This document shows positions 46,509 through 55,239 of a stretch of 64,000 bases of DNA, piece by piece. Positions within the stretch are counted from its first letter, which is position 1. Every line of letters starts with the position of its first letter. The notes under the pieces are model-generated. The model saw nothing but the letters and a program-made list of their open reading frames with translations, made no database searches and had not been told where the DNA came from. Source of the stretch: Nitrospirota bacterium (GTDB lineage Bacteria; Nitrospirota; Leptospirillia; Leptospirillales; Leptospirillaceae); NCBI GenBank assembly GCA_021810805.1, contig JAJZHW010000001.1, positions 241,159-305,158 on the forward strand. The letters run 5' to 3'. The translations under genes and the position numbers were made by a program.

Positions 46509-47911
46509 GATCGATCGTCTGGTTCCGCCATAACCTGAGGCTCTCCGACAATGCTCCCCTGCGTCTGGCCGCGGAGCAGGGGGCGGTTCTTCCGGTCTAT
46601 GTTCACGACCCCGCGCTGTCGCTTTTTTCCGATACCGCAAGAAGGGTGTGGCGATCAAAAAGCCTGGAGTCTCTGGACAGCTCCCTCCGGAGCCGGAAAA
46701 ACCGTCTCTTTGTCTTCCAGGGATCGACGCAAGAGATCCTTCGGCGGATGGCTGCCCACATTCGTGCGCAGAAGATCTATGCCTACCGGGGACTGACCTC
46801 CGAGGATCGTGCTCTGGAGGACATATTGTCGGGAAGTCTTGCTGAAATGGGCGTTCAGCTTTGTTTGACAGGGTTCGATACCCTTTTTCCCCCAGACCGT
46901 GCCTCGGAAGGTCGCTCCTCCCCCTGGAAAATCTTCACTCCCTACTATCGATTCTGCCGATCGGCCTTCCTGCCGGAAGCTCCCCTTCCTCCTCCGGTCA
47001 GGGTCGATCCTTGCCCCGATTTTGGGGGCTTGCCCGGGGAAACGGACTTTAGGCAGGGGGAGACCCCTTTCCTCACCGGACTTGCGCCCGGTGAAGTCGG
47101 AGCCATGAATCGGCTTCAGGAGTTTGTCGAAACAGCCCTTCATGGATATGCCACCTGGCGGGATTTCCCGGGAGAGGACTTCACCTCGCGCCTCTCTCCG
47201 CATCTGGCGGCCGGAGAGATCAGTGTGCGAGAGATCTTTTGGACGGTCCAAGAGTCGAAGGCCCCCGAGGAGGATCGGCAAAAGTTTCTCGAGGAGTTGG
47301 GATGGCGCGAGTTTTCTTCGCATCTCCTCTTTCATCATCCGGAGATGCTCGTCGAGCCGCTCAGAAAGGAGTTTGACTCTTTTGAATGGCTGGTGGACGA
47401 GGAGAGATTTGCGGTCTGGAGTCAGGGACGAACAGGAATTCCGCTGGTGGATGCCGGCATGAGGGAGTTGGCTCAGACAGGATGGATGCACAACCGTGTT
47501 CGCATGGTGGTGGGCAGCTTTCTTGTGAAAAACCTTGGGATATCCTGGCAGGACGGAGAGAAATGGTTTGCAGATCACCTGATTGACTATGACCCGGCAA
47601 ACAATGCCGCCTCCTGGCAATGGGTGGCCGGTTGCGGGACCGACTCGGCGCCATATTTTCGGATCATGAATCCTGTTCTTCAGAGCCAGCGCTATGATCC
47701 AATGGCTCGCTATATCCGACGATTTCTCCCCGAGCTGTCGGCTCTGCCCGATGTGCAAGTCCACACTCTCGGGAGGTGTTCCATTTCTAAGGGGTCGGCT
47801 CTTCCGTATCGAGCGATGGACTACCCTGAGCCCTGCGTGGATCTCACCGCCAGCCGCGAGGCGGCCCTCAAGCGTTATCGGAGGATCCGCAGCACACCTC
47901 TGATGCCCTAA
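46505..47911 (+). CDS. phrB: Deoxyribodipyrimidine photo-lyase
   Basis: VWFRHNLRLSDNAPL; RTGIPLVDAGMRELAQTGWMHNRVRMVVGSFLVKNLGISW; NNAASWQWVAGCGTDSAPYFRIMNP. Confidence 0.96.
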   Translation: MRSIVWFRHNLRLSDNAPLRLAAEQGAVLPVYVHDPALSLFSDTARRVWRSKSLESLDSSLRSRKNRLFVFQGSTQEILRRMAAHIRAQKIYAYRGLTSEDRALEDILSGSLAEMGVQLCLTGFDTLFPPDRASEGRSSPWKIFTPYYRFCRSAFLPEAPLPPPVRVDPCPDFGGLPGETDFRQGETPFLTGLAPGEVGAMNRLQEFVETALHGYATWRDFPGEDFTSRLSPHLAAGEISVREIFWTVQESKAPEEDRQKFLEELGWREFSSHLLFHHPEMLVEPLRKEFDSFEWLVDEERFAVWSQGRTGIPLVDAGMRELAQTGWMHNRVRMVVGSFLVKNLGISWQDGEKWFADHLIDYDPANNAASWQWVAGCGTDSAPYFRIMNPVLQSQRYDPMARYIRRFLPELSALPDVQVHTLGRCSISKGSALPYRAMDYPEPCVDLTASREAALKRYRRIRSTPLMP

Positions 47912-48136
47912 TCGACAGGGAGTGATGGACCCTTGGCGGAGGGTTGTGGTAGCGTTCTTGTGGCTCTTGACCGGAAACAAACGTTTTAATGGGGTTTTTT
48001 GCAGAACTTCTTCTCTCGTAACCCCTTCCGGGTCCTCCGTTTAGGAAAATCTCCAATGTGTGAGGAGTGGCTTGGGGGGAGGGGGAGAAAGAGGGGACAT
48101 GTTCGGCATGGTGGTTCTGTTATTTGAGGAGGTGGG

Positions 48137-48775
48137 GTGAAGGGAAGGACGATTGGAGCCATCGCACTCACAGGGGTCGCGATCCTTCTGGGATCTTATG
48201 GGATTTGGCTTGAATCTCAGCCCCATGCTTTTCTCTCCGAGATCTCCAAAGAGAGTGGTCTCGTGCTGACAGCGAGGGCGAGCTCGGTAGGAGTTCCTTA
48301 CGTGCTGCGATATGAAGATCTGACCGTCAGGCCAGGAAAGACCCACGCGCCTTCGCCGGGAACTGCCGGGGGCGGACAGCTGTCGGCGCTCCGCTTCGAA
48401 CATCTCTCCCTCTCGGCACTCAGCCTCCACTCCGCCCGGATTACCTTTCATGACCTTTCTCTGAGAAGCTCCAATCCTCTCGCCAACATGCTTCTCTCTG
48501 CCGTGGGGGTCAAGAAGGGGGAGGTGGTGGTCCAGGAGGAGCCCGGAAAGATTGTTCTTCCGCATGTTGAGGCGACGGATAGCTCTTTGACTCTGGTGGG
48601 GAAGGGTGAGGTCGACCGCCTTCCTTCGGGGGAGGTCTCTCGCTTCGACTTCACCTTCGATCTGGAGGCAAGGGGAGCGCTGGCCCAGTTTTTGGGGGCG
48701 GGACGTCAGCCGGGCCATCTCTATGGGGAGAAGGGGCAGACTCACCTGTTTTTGGGAGGCCGACAGGTTTTTTGA
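48137..48775 (+). CDS. Exported/anchored protein resembling type II secretion protein N-like family
   Basis: N-terminal TM; repeated beta segments (LSALRFEHLSLSALSLHSARITFHDLSLRSSNP). Confidence 0.4.
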   Translation: MKGRTIGAIALTGVAILLGSYGIWLESQPHAFLSEISKESGLVLTARASSVGVPYVLRYEDLTVRPGKTHAPSPGTAGGGQLSALRFEHLSLSALSLHSARITFHDLSLRSSNPLANMLLSAVGVKKGEVVVQEEPGKIVLPHVEATDSSLTLVGKGEVDRLPSGEVSRFDFTFDLEARGALAQFLGAGRQPGHLYGEKGQTHLFLGGRQVF

Positions 48776-48839
48776 TGCCAAGGGAGCGGGGCCGGGCTAT
48801 ATTCTGGGAGAAGTCGACTCAGTCCTTCGTGAACCTCCG

Positions 48840-50537
48840 GTGGGGACGGAGGTGAGACCTGTCCGTCTTGTTGGGAGGACGGGAGGGCTCTTTGTCCTTG
48901 GGCTCCTCTTTGTTTTTTTTACAGCCGATCGCTCTTTTGCCTATGCCGGTTTTTCCCGAAGCTACGATCTCCCCTGCGCCTTCTGCCACATTCAATGGCC
49001 CAAGCTCTCCGACGAAGGCAATTTTTTTCGCGACCGCGGCTTCATGCTCTCCACGACCGGGACCGCAAATGGCCTTGACCTTCTCTTTGAACGCCCCGAG
49101 GCCCAGAGCTACTTTCCCATCGGCTTTCACATGACGATGGCCTATGGCGGGCAGGCGCTCGCTGGCGTTGCCACGCCCTCCCAGAAGACCACGCTGGGGA
49201 ATCAGGACTCTTCCAAGATTTCGCCGATCACCTTGGGAGGGGGAGGGTCTCCCTCCTCCGGATCCTGGTCCAATGGAGCCTTTTCCCCCGTTCCCTGGAC
49301 TCTTCTCTCCGGAGGACTCCTGTCTCCGTCGATTTCTTTCTGGGCTGAGCCGGGAGTCACGGGTCCGGTTGTCCGCACGGAGGAGTTTTCAGTGGAGAGT
49401 CTTTGGGTGCGCTTCGACGCCATTGGAGGGAGCACACTGCTCAACCTCTATGCCGGTGATACCAGCCAGGATCCTCCCTTTTCCAGTCGAAGGGCGCTCC
49501 AGAAGGGGGAGGGGACTCCCTACCTCATGTACGACTATTTGCCGGGGGCTCCTGAGGTTGTCACCAACAGCTCCATGTCCTCCTTTGCGAGTTACGGCTC
49601 GTTGGTCCTTCCTGCCTATTACGATGCGGATCGATTCCAAATGAAAAATAACCACACATCTCTGCGATATTTCGGTTATTTTTTTGAGAACGGATGCGGA
49701 AGCGAGCGCTCCTTTTCTCTCGACCCGTGTGAAACGCGTCTTTCCATTTCCCTGATGCCAAACTCCGGGCTCTACGGGAATCCCGATGGAGCCATCTTCG
49801 CCCAGAATGCGGCGGCTTCAGGGATCCCTGGGGAAAACAACGGACTGGCCGTCTTTGCCCACCTGACCCAATCCCTGGGGGGATGGGGGGCGACAAATGG
49901 TGAGAGGGTTGGCGTGTTTGCCCTCGTCGGAGAGTCGGCCCTGTCTCTTTCTGGAGGGTCCGGGGCTTCTCCCAACGGGGTTTACCATCGGGAGGGGGTG
50001 GACCTTTCCTTCAACCCGATTCCCGATGGAGGGCTGAATATCTTCGGGGCATGGGAGATCGCGGCCGATCCCGCTTCGGCGCTGGTGGCCAATCCTGCTC
50101 TCTTTGGGACGGGTGTCGGGGCGGTGTCGGGGCTTTCCTACATGTCATGGTTTGTCGAGGCGGATTACCAGCCGAGCCTTCCCGGGGTGGCAGAGGAGAC
50201 GGGAAGTGGCTCCGATATGCTCATCGTGACGGCCAATCAGGTCAACATGCTTAACCAGCCGTCCTTTTCCGGGGTCTCACAACAGCTTCCAGGGGACTTC
50301 GACAATGTCCTGGCCTTTGGTGTGGCAGATCGATATTGGCTCTATGGAGGAGATCGTACCGCCATCTCCCTTTTTGCCGAGTGGCAGTGGATGCTGAATC
50401 AGGGAGTCGGATCCTTCCTTGCCAAGGGAGGGACGGCCCTCGAGGGATACGGGACGGCGACAGGAGCCTTTGCCACCGGCGGGTTTTCAAATGTGACCTC
50501 AAACACGGTCCTTGCCGGCATCGATTTTTCATTTTGA
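48840..50537 (+). CDS. Monoheme c-type cytochrome fused to an outer membrane beta-barrel (Cyc2-like architecture)
   Basis: Signal peptide then GFSRSYDLPCAFCHIQWPKLSDEGNFFRDRGFML (CxxCH at 48975-48989), about 500 aa beta-rich region ending in phenylalanine (IDFSF). Confidence 0.68.
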   Translation: MGTEVRPVRLVGRTGGLFVLGLLFVFFTADRSFAYAGFSRSYDLPCAFCHIQWPKLSDEGNFFRDRGFMLSTTGTANGLDLLFERPEAQSYFPIGFHMTMAYGGQALAGVATPSQKTTLGNQDSSKISPITLGGGGSPSSGSWSNGAFSPVPWTLLSGGLLSPSISFWAEPGVTGPVVRTEEFSVESLWVRFDAIGGSTLLNLYAGDTSQDPPFSSRRALQKGEGTPYLMYDYLPGAPEVVTNSSMSSFASYGSLVLPAYYDADRFQMKNNHTSLRYFGYFFENGCGSERSFSLDPCETRLSISLMPNSGLYGNPDGAIFAQNAAASGIPGENNGLAVFAHLTQSLGGWGATNGERVGVFALVGESALSLSGGSGASPNGVYHREGVDLSFNPIPDGGLNIFGAWEIAADPASALVANPALFGTGVGAVSGLSYMSWFVEADYQPSLPGVAEETGSGSDMLIVTANQVNMLNQPSFSGVSQQLPGDFDNVLAFGVADRYWLYGGDRTAISLFAEWQWMLNQGVGSFLAKGGTALEGYGTATGAFATGGFSNVTSNTVLAGIDFSF

Positions 50538-50718
50538 TTTTTCGATCGGGGGTTGGAGAGAGATCTGGAATTCCGCGAATTCCGGAGTTTTTCTGTTGAC
50601 ATTTTTCTTCGGGCACCCTACAATCTTCCGTCGAGCGTCTTGTCCCGGAAGGCAAGGGGAATTGCCCCCTTTCTTTTTGATCTGACGACGAGTTTTTTGG
50701 ACCGAATGAGTTCTCTTT

Positions 50719-50795
50719 GGGGCCGTAGCTCAGCTGGTTAGAGCGCTGGCCTGTCACGCCAGAGGTCGCGGGTTCGAGCCCCGTCGGCCCCGCCA
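50719..50795 (+). tRNA. tRNA-Asp (anticodon GTC)
   Basis: GGGGCCG/CGGCCCC acceptor, CTGGC-CTGTCAC-GCCAG anticodon arm, encoded GCCA end. Confidence 0.96.
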
Positions 50796-51087
50796 TCTTT
50801 ATGCCCGGATCGTCAGCCTCATTAGTCCGGTGACATCAAAGTGCAGGGAAATTGCCCCGGTTTTTCGTGTTGAATTTTTCTCTTTCTCAATTCAGTACTC
50901 ACTGAGATAGTCTTTCTCGCGTTCCTCCTTTCTGTCGCCAATGCCGTAGGGGGCTCCTTGCGTCAGACCATGTTCGGATCTTTTCCTGCCCGTCACCCCT
51001 CTCCTCTTTCTCCGGATGTCCTGAAGGAAAAGAGTCCGAATCCACATCCCCTTCCGTCCTCATTCCCTTCTCCAAGGAAAAAATTCA

Positions 51088-51759
51088 ATGAATCTTTTTA
51101 ATTTCATCAACCAGATCAGCCTCCTCGCGGAAATCGTCCTGGGATTTCTTATTTTCCTTTCTTCGCTGAGCTGGGGGGTCATCTTTTACAAATGGTATGC
51201 GATCTCCAAGACGAACGGTGAGAACCGTGGGTTTGTGAAGTCGTTCAAGAAGGCGGACCGCTTCTCCCGCCTCTATCAGGATGCCGGAGAGTTTCGTCGC
51301 TCGACTCTCGCGTTTATGTTTCGGAGCGCCTACGAAAAGATCAAGGGGATCGAGGAGAGGGCGAACAGCCGTGGGGGAGAGGTTCGGGAGAACGAGATCG
51401 AAATCGTTCACCGGACCCTTTTACAGGCCCGCCAAGAAGATCTCACCCGCCTTGAATCCTATCTTCCTATTTTGGCGACGACGGCCAATATCTCTCCCTT
51501 TGTGGGGCTGTTTGGGACGGTGTGGGGCATTATCCATGCCTTCCGGGACATCAGCCATCAGTCCTCCGTGAGTATCGCCTCCGTGGCCCCTGGTATTGCC
51601 GATGCCCTTGTCACCACCGCCGCCGGTCTTTTTGCGGCCATTCCCTCCGTGATTGCCTACAATTACTTTCTTCAGAGGATCCGGTCGATTGAGTCTCTGG
51701 CCGAATCCTTCAATATGGAGCTTTTGAATCTGATGGCGGAAGGCCGCTGGAAGGAATAA
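51088..51759 (+). CDS. tolQ: TolQ/ExbB-type proton channel protein
   Basis: TTANISPFVGLFGTVWGIIHAFRDI; PGIADALVTTAAGLFAAIPSVIAYN. Confidence 0.93.
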   Translation: MNLFNFINQISLLAEIVLGFLIFLSSLSWGVIFYKWYAISKTNGENRGFVKSFKKADRFSRLYQDAGEFRRSTLAFMFRSAYEKIKGIEERANSRGGEVRENEIEIVHRTLLQARQEDLTRLESYLPILATTANISPFVGLFGTVWGIIHAFRDISHQSSVSIASVAPGIADALVTTAAGLFAAIPSVIAYNYFLQRIRSIESLAESFNMELLNLMAEGRWKE

Positions 51760-51802
51760 GTCCCCTTAACGCCTTTTTTAACCCAGTTGGGCGGGAGAAT
51801 TT

Positions 51803-52225
51803 GTGAAGTTTGATTCAGGGTCCAAGCGCGACCGCATGTTGTCCGAGATCAACATGGTTCCCTTCATCGATGTTGTTCTCGTTCTCCTGATCATCTTTAT
51901 GGTCACGACCCCCCTCCTGTACCGAGGGCTCAAGATCAATCTGCCGAAAACCAGTGCCAACAGCCTGAAGAAGCCCGTTCCCAAGATCATCGTGAGCGTG
52001 ACCACGGCCAAGCAGATTTATGTGAATGGCCACGCCGTGACCTGGGAGGCGCTTTCGGCGCTCTTGGCCCGTCGCTATAAAGAAGACAAACGGGTTGTCG
52101 TCTATTTGAAGGCGGACAGAAAGGTCGACTACGGCACAGTCGTTCACTTGATGGATGTGGTGAAGTTGGCCGGCATTGATCGTCTTGGCATGATTACGGC
52201 TCCGTCCCCCAAAAATCCGGAATAA
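51803..52225 (+). CDS. tolR: TolR/ExbD-type protein
   Basis: SEINMVPFIDVVLVLLIIFMVTTPLL. Confidence 0.94.
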   Translation: MKFDSGSKRDRMLSEINMVPFIDVVLVLLIIFMVTTPLLYRGLKINLPKTSANSLKKPVPKIIVSVTTAKQIYVNGHAVTWEALSALLARRYKEDKRVVVYLKADRKVDYGTVVHLMDVVKLAGIDRLGMITAPSPKNPE

Positions 52226-52231
52226 AGTGAC

Positions 52232-53044
52232 GTGATCCGTTCGGGAGTCCGACCCACCGGAGATCGAGGGATCGGCTGGTTCCTGCTGATTTCCTTGCTT
52301 CTTCATTCCTTGGCGCTGGCGGTTTTTGTCATGCACAAGAAGCCCATGTCGTTGGGCTATCAGACCGCGACTACGGTGGCATTGGTTCCCGAGGATCAGC
52401 TTGTACAAACAGCGACGCCTCCTCCGACACCGGCTCCCCCGGCGCCTGCGGTAAAGAAGGTTCGTCCGGCACCACCCCCTCCACCGCCTCCGCGCCCGAT
52501 TCATCGTGCCCCCGCACCCCGGGTGATTCGGAAGCCTCCCATTCGAAAGCCTCAACGGAAGGTGGTTCCGAAGCGAGCACTGAAGCCAGTACACCCACAT
52601 AAGCCCGCTCATCCGAAACCCGCTCACCAGAAGGCACGAGCGGTTCCGGTCAAAGCTCTTCACCACGAACCGTCACGAACGGCTCATGCACCCAAGGCGG
52701 CCCTTGCTCCGGTGGCCAACCCCTCCCCGGTGCATATGGATTTGGCGGGGAGTCAGTTCCCTACCTACTTGCAGCACCTTCTGATCTCCCGGATCAAGTC
52801 GAACTGGGCGCCACCTCCTGGTTCCCATGGTCTTTATGCCACGATCAAGTTTACTCTTCTCAAGGATGGACAGCTGTCGGGGGAGCTTGTCCTTCTCAGT
52901 GCATCGGGATCGAGAGTGTTTGATGATGCCGCCCGCTATGCCATCTTGCGCTCGGTCCCCTTTCCCCCCTTTCCTCCGTCCTATGGCAAGGAAAAGGAGG
53001 AGGTCACAGTGACACTTCAGGCCACAAAAAGGCAAGGGTTCTGA
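52232..53044 (+). CDS. TolA/TonB-like energy transducer
   Basis: N-terminal TM, Pro/Ala/Lys-rich linker, C-terminal TonB-like domain. Confidence 0.85.
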   Translation: MIRSGVRPTGDRGIGWFLLISLLLHSLALAVFVMHKKPMSLGYQTATTVALVPEDQLVQTATPPPTPAPPAPAVKKVRPAPPPPPPPRPIHRAPAPRVIRKPPIRKPQRKVVPKRALKPVHPHKPAHPKPAHQKARAVPVKALHHEPSRTAHAPKAALAPVANPSPVHMDLAGSQFPTYLQHLLISRIKSNWAPPPGSHGLYATIKFTLLKDGQLSGELVLLSASGSRVFDDAARYAILRSVPFPPFPPSYGKEKEEVTVTLQATKRQGF

Positions 53045-54360
53045 TGAGACAAATTTTTGTATGGAAAGCCATGGTTGGGCTCTGTCTCGTGGGCGCCCTG
53101 TTCCTGATTGCGGCTCCCGCCATGGCCATTGACCTCTCGGTGATTACCAATGAGACCCGTCTTTCCTTCAAGGTGGTTCTTGTGGGCAGTATGGAGCACA
53201 AGGGGAGCTCTTTCCTGACGAAAAAGGGGGAGGCTCTCGTACGGAAGGATCTCCTCGAAACCGGATATTTTGAGATCCTGACACCTCCTCCCGCGATTGC
53301 GGCTGTCTTTGCGCGAGAACCCCTGGACTCCGTCTCGGCGCATTCCGTGGCCCCCTTGGGGGTGGAGGGGGTCGTCGGCATGCAGTTTTCACTGCAAGGC
53401 GATGGGGTTCAACTGCATGGGGTGGTCAGAGATCCCCTGAACGGGTCGATTCTCCTCGACAAGATTTATCGAACACCGGGAAAGTATTCTCTTGTTGTGC
53501 ACGAGTTTGTCGACGACATCCTTTATCAGTTCGCTGGGATTCGAGGGGTGGCCACAAGCCGGATTGCCTTCATCGGGAGGACGCGACACGGGTATGATCT
53601 TTTCACGATGGACTTCGATGGGGAAAATACTCGAAGGATGACATTCGACAATGTGTTGGCCTTCAACCCTGCCTGGTCCCATGATCGTCGCCACATTCTC
53701 TATGTGACCTACCTTCACGGAGAGCCCCAGATCATCGACTATGATCTTTCTGCCGGGAGCCGTCACATGCTTTTTGCCTATCCCGGTCTCAACATCACCC
53801 CGACCTACTCTCCTGATGGGAAGCGTCTGGCCGTGGCTCTTTCCCGCGGCCGCCCCTCCCAGCACACCCAAATTTATCTCTATACCTTTGCGACAAAACG
53901 TTTGGAACGACTGACCTATTCCCGCAGCAATAGCCTTTCCCCGACCTTTTCTCCCTCCGGAAATGCTCTGGCCTTTGTGTCGGACCGAGATGGACACCCA
54001 CAGATTTTCTTGATGGATGCCGATGGCTCCAATGTTCACCGTTTGACCTTTGATGGCAGTTACAATGTGGCTCCGGCCTGGTCTCCCCGAGGAGACTGGA
54101 TTGCGTATGTTTGCATGAATGACATGCATCGTCCTAAAATATGCCTCATCAGTCCGGATGGAACCTCCCGTATCATGATTACGCATGGATCCGGTCGCGA
54201 TGACAGCCCCAGCTGGTCTCCTGATGGGCGATTCCTTCTCTACTCCCGACAGATTCGTGGCCATTCCAAGCTGGCAAAGATATGGATCGATGGCCATGGG
54301 CGAGAGTTTCTGGGCCAGTATTCCCGGAGTGTCCTGACTCCTTCCTGGTCGGCCCCATAA
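53044..54360 (+). CDS. tolB: Tol-Pal system beta-propeller protein TolB
   Basis: Repeated FNPAWSHD, ITPTYSPDGKRLA, LSPTFSPSGNALAFVSDRDG, APAWSPRGDWIAY blades. Confidence 0.95.
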   Translation: MRQIFVWKAMVGLCLVGALFLIAAPAMAIDLSVITNETRLSFKVVLVGSMEHKGSSFLTKKGEALVRKDLLETGYFEILTPPPAIAAVFAREPLDSVSAHSVAPLGVEGVVGMQFSLQGDGVQLHGVVRDPLNGSILLDKIYRTPGKYSLVVHEFVDDILYQFAGIRGVATSRIAFIGRTRHGYDLFTMDFDGENTRRMTFDNVLAFNPAWSHDRRHILYVTYLHGEPQIIDYDLSAGSRHMLFAYPGLNITPTYSPDGKRLAVALSRGRPSQHTQIYLYTFATKRLERLTYSRSNSLSPTFSPSGNALAFVSDRDGHPQIFLMDADGSNVHRLTFDGSYNVAPAWSPRGDWIAYVCMNDMHRPKICLISPDGTSRIMITHGSGRDDSPSWSPDGRFLLYSRQIRGHSKLAKIWIDGHGREFLGQYSRSVLTPSWSAP

Positions 54361-54438
54361 ATGGCAAGAAAAACTGAAGACGACACCCTTGCAAGGAGAC
54401 CCGATTTGAGCATCGATGCCAGAAATCAAACCTTCTTG

Positions 54439-55236
54439 ATGAGGCGGAATTTCCATGTGGGAGGGGCTCTCCTGCTTACACTCACTTTGGGGCTCTCTTC
54501 TTGTGCCTCTCCTTCCGATGTTTCCGACCTTCGGGCCCAAATGGACACGTTGTCCACAAAGGTCGCCAAGGTGGAGCGTGAAGCCGGGGGAGGGGCAGGC
54601 GTTTCCGGGGGAACGCAACTGGCTGATCTTGAAACCCGTCTGGACAACCAGAAGCTCCGTATTGCCCGTCTGCGCGACCGGCTTGAACGCATGAACCACC
54701 GGCTCGACCAGCTCATGAATCGGATCGAGGCCCAGACCCCTGCCTCCGGGGCAACTCCGCCCGCTCCCAGCGCTCCTGGCACTCCTCCTCCCGGCACTGC
54801 CGGAGCAAAAACACCTGCCACGGCCGGAGCGGCAATGTCTCCCCAAACGACGAGCGAATCCCCCGACATGATCTATCACCAGGCCTATGCGGATTATCAG
54901 GCCGGCCACTTTGATATCGCGATTTCCGAATTCGACCGGTTGGTCAAGGAGTACCCCGATTCCCACCTGGCCTCCTCGGCAGTTTTCTGGGAGGCCCAGT
55001 CGCACCTTAATCTCAAACACTACAAGCGTGCCCTGGCCCTTTACGATGCCGTGATCCACAAATATGTCGACAGTCCGAAAAAGGCCACGTCCTATTACAA
55101 AAAAGGGCAAGTTTACGAGAAGCTTGGGAACAAGAAGGCGGCAGTTAAAAGCTACAAGCGCGTTCTCGAACTCTTTCCACTGGAACAGCAGCTCGACGAT
55201 CTGTCGAAAAGACGTCTTTCCCGTCTGGATGAGTAG
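54439..55236 (+). CDS. cpoB: CpoB/YbgF-like lipoprotein (coiled coil plus TPR)
   Basis: Lipobox LGLSSC; coiled coil; YHQAYADYQAGHFDIAISEFDRLVKEYPDSHLASSAVFWEAQ. Confidence 0.87.
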   Translation: MRRNFHVGGALLLTLTLGLSSCASPSDVSDLRAQMDTLSTKVAKVEREAGGGAGVSGGTQLADLETRLDNQKLRIARLRDRLERMNHRLDQLMNRIEAQTPASGATPPAPSAPGTPPPGTAGAKTPATAGAAMSPQTTSESPDMIYHQAYADYQAGHFDIAISEFDRLVKEYPDSHLASSAVFWEAQSHLNLKHYKRALALYDAVIHKYVDSPKKATSYYKKGQVYEKLGNKKAAVKSYKRVLELFPLEQQLDDLSKRRLSRLDE

Positions 55237-55239
55237 GCG

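Noticed and set aside
50251-50796. Minus-strand ORF starting MAGPTGLEPATSGVTGQRSNQLSYGP
   Set aside because: Classic spurious translation across a tRNA (tRNA-Asp, reverse strand).
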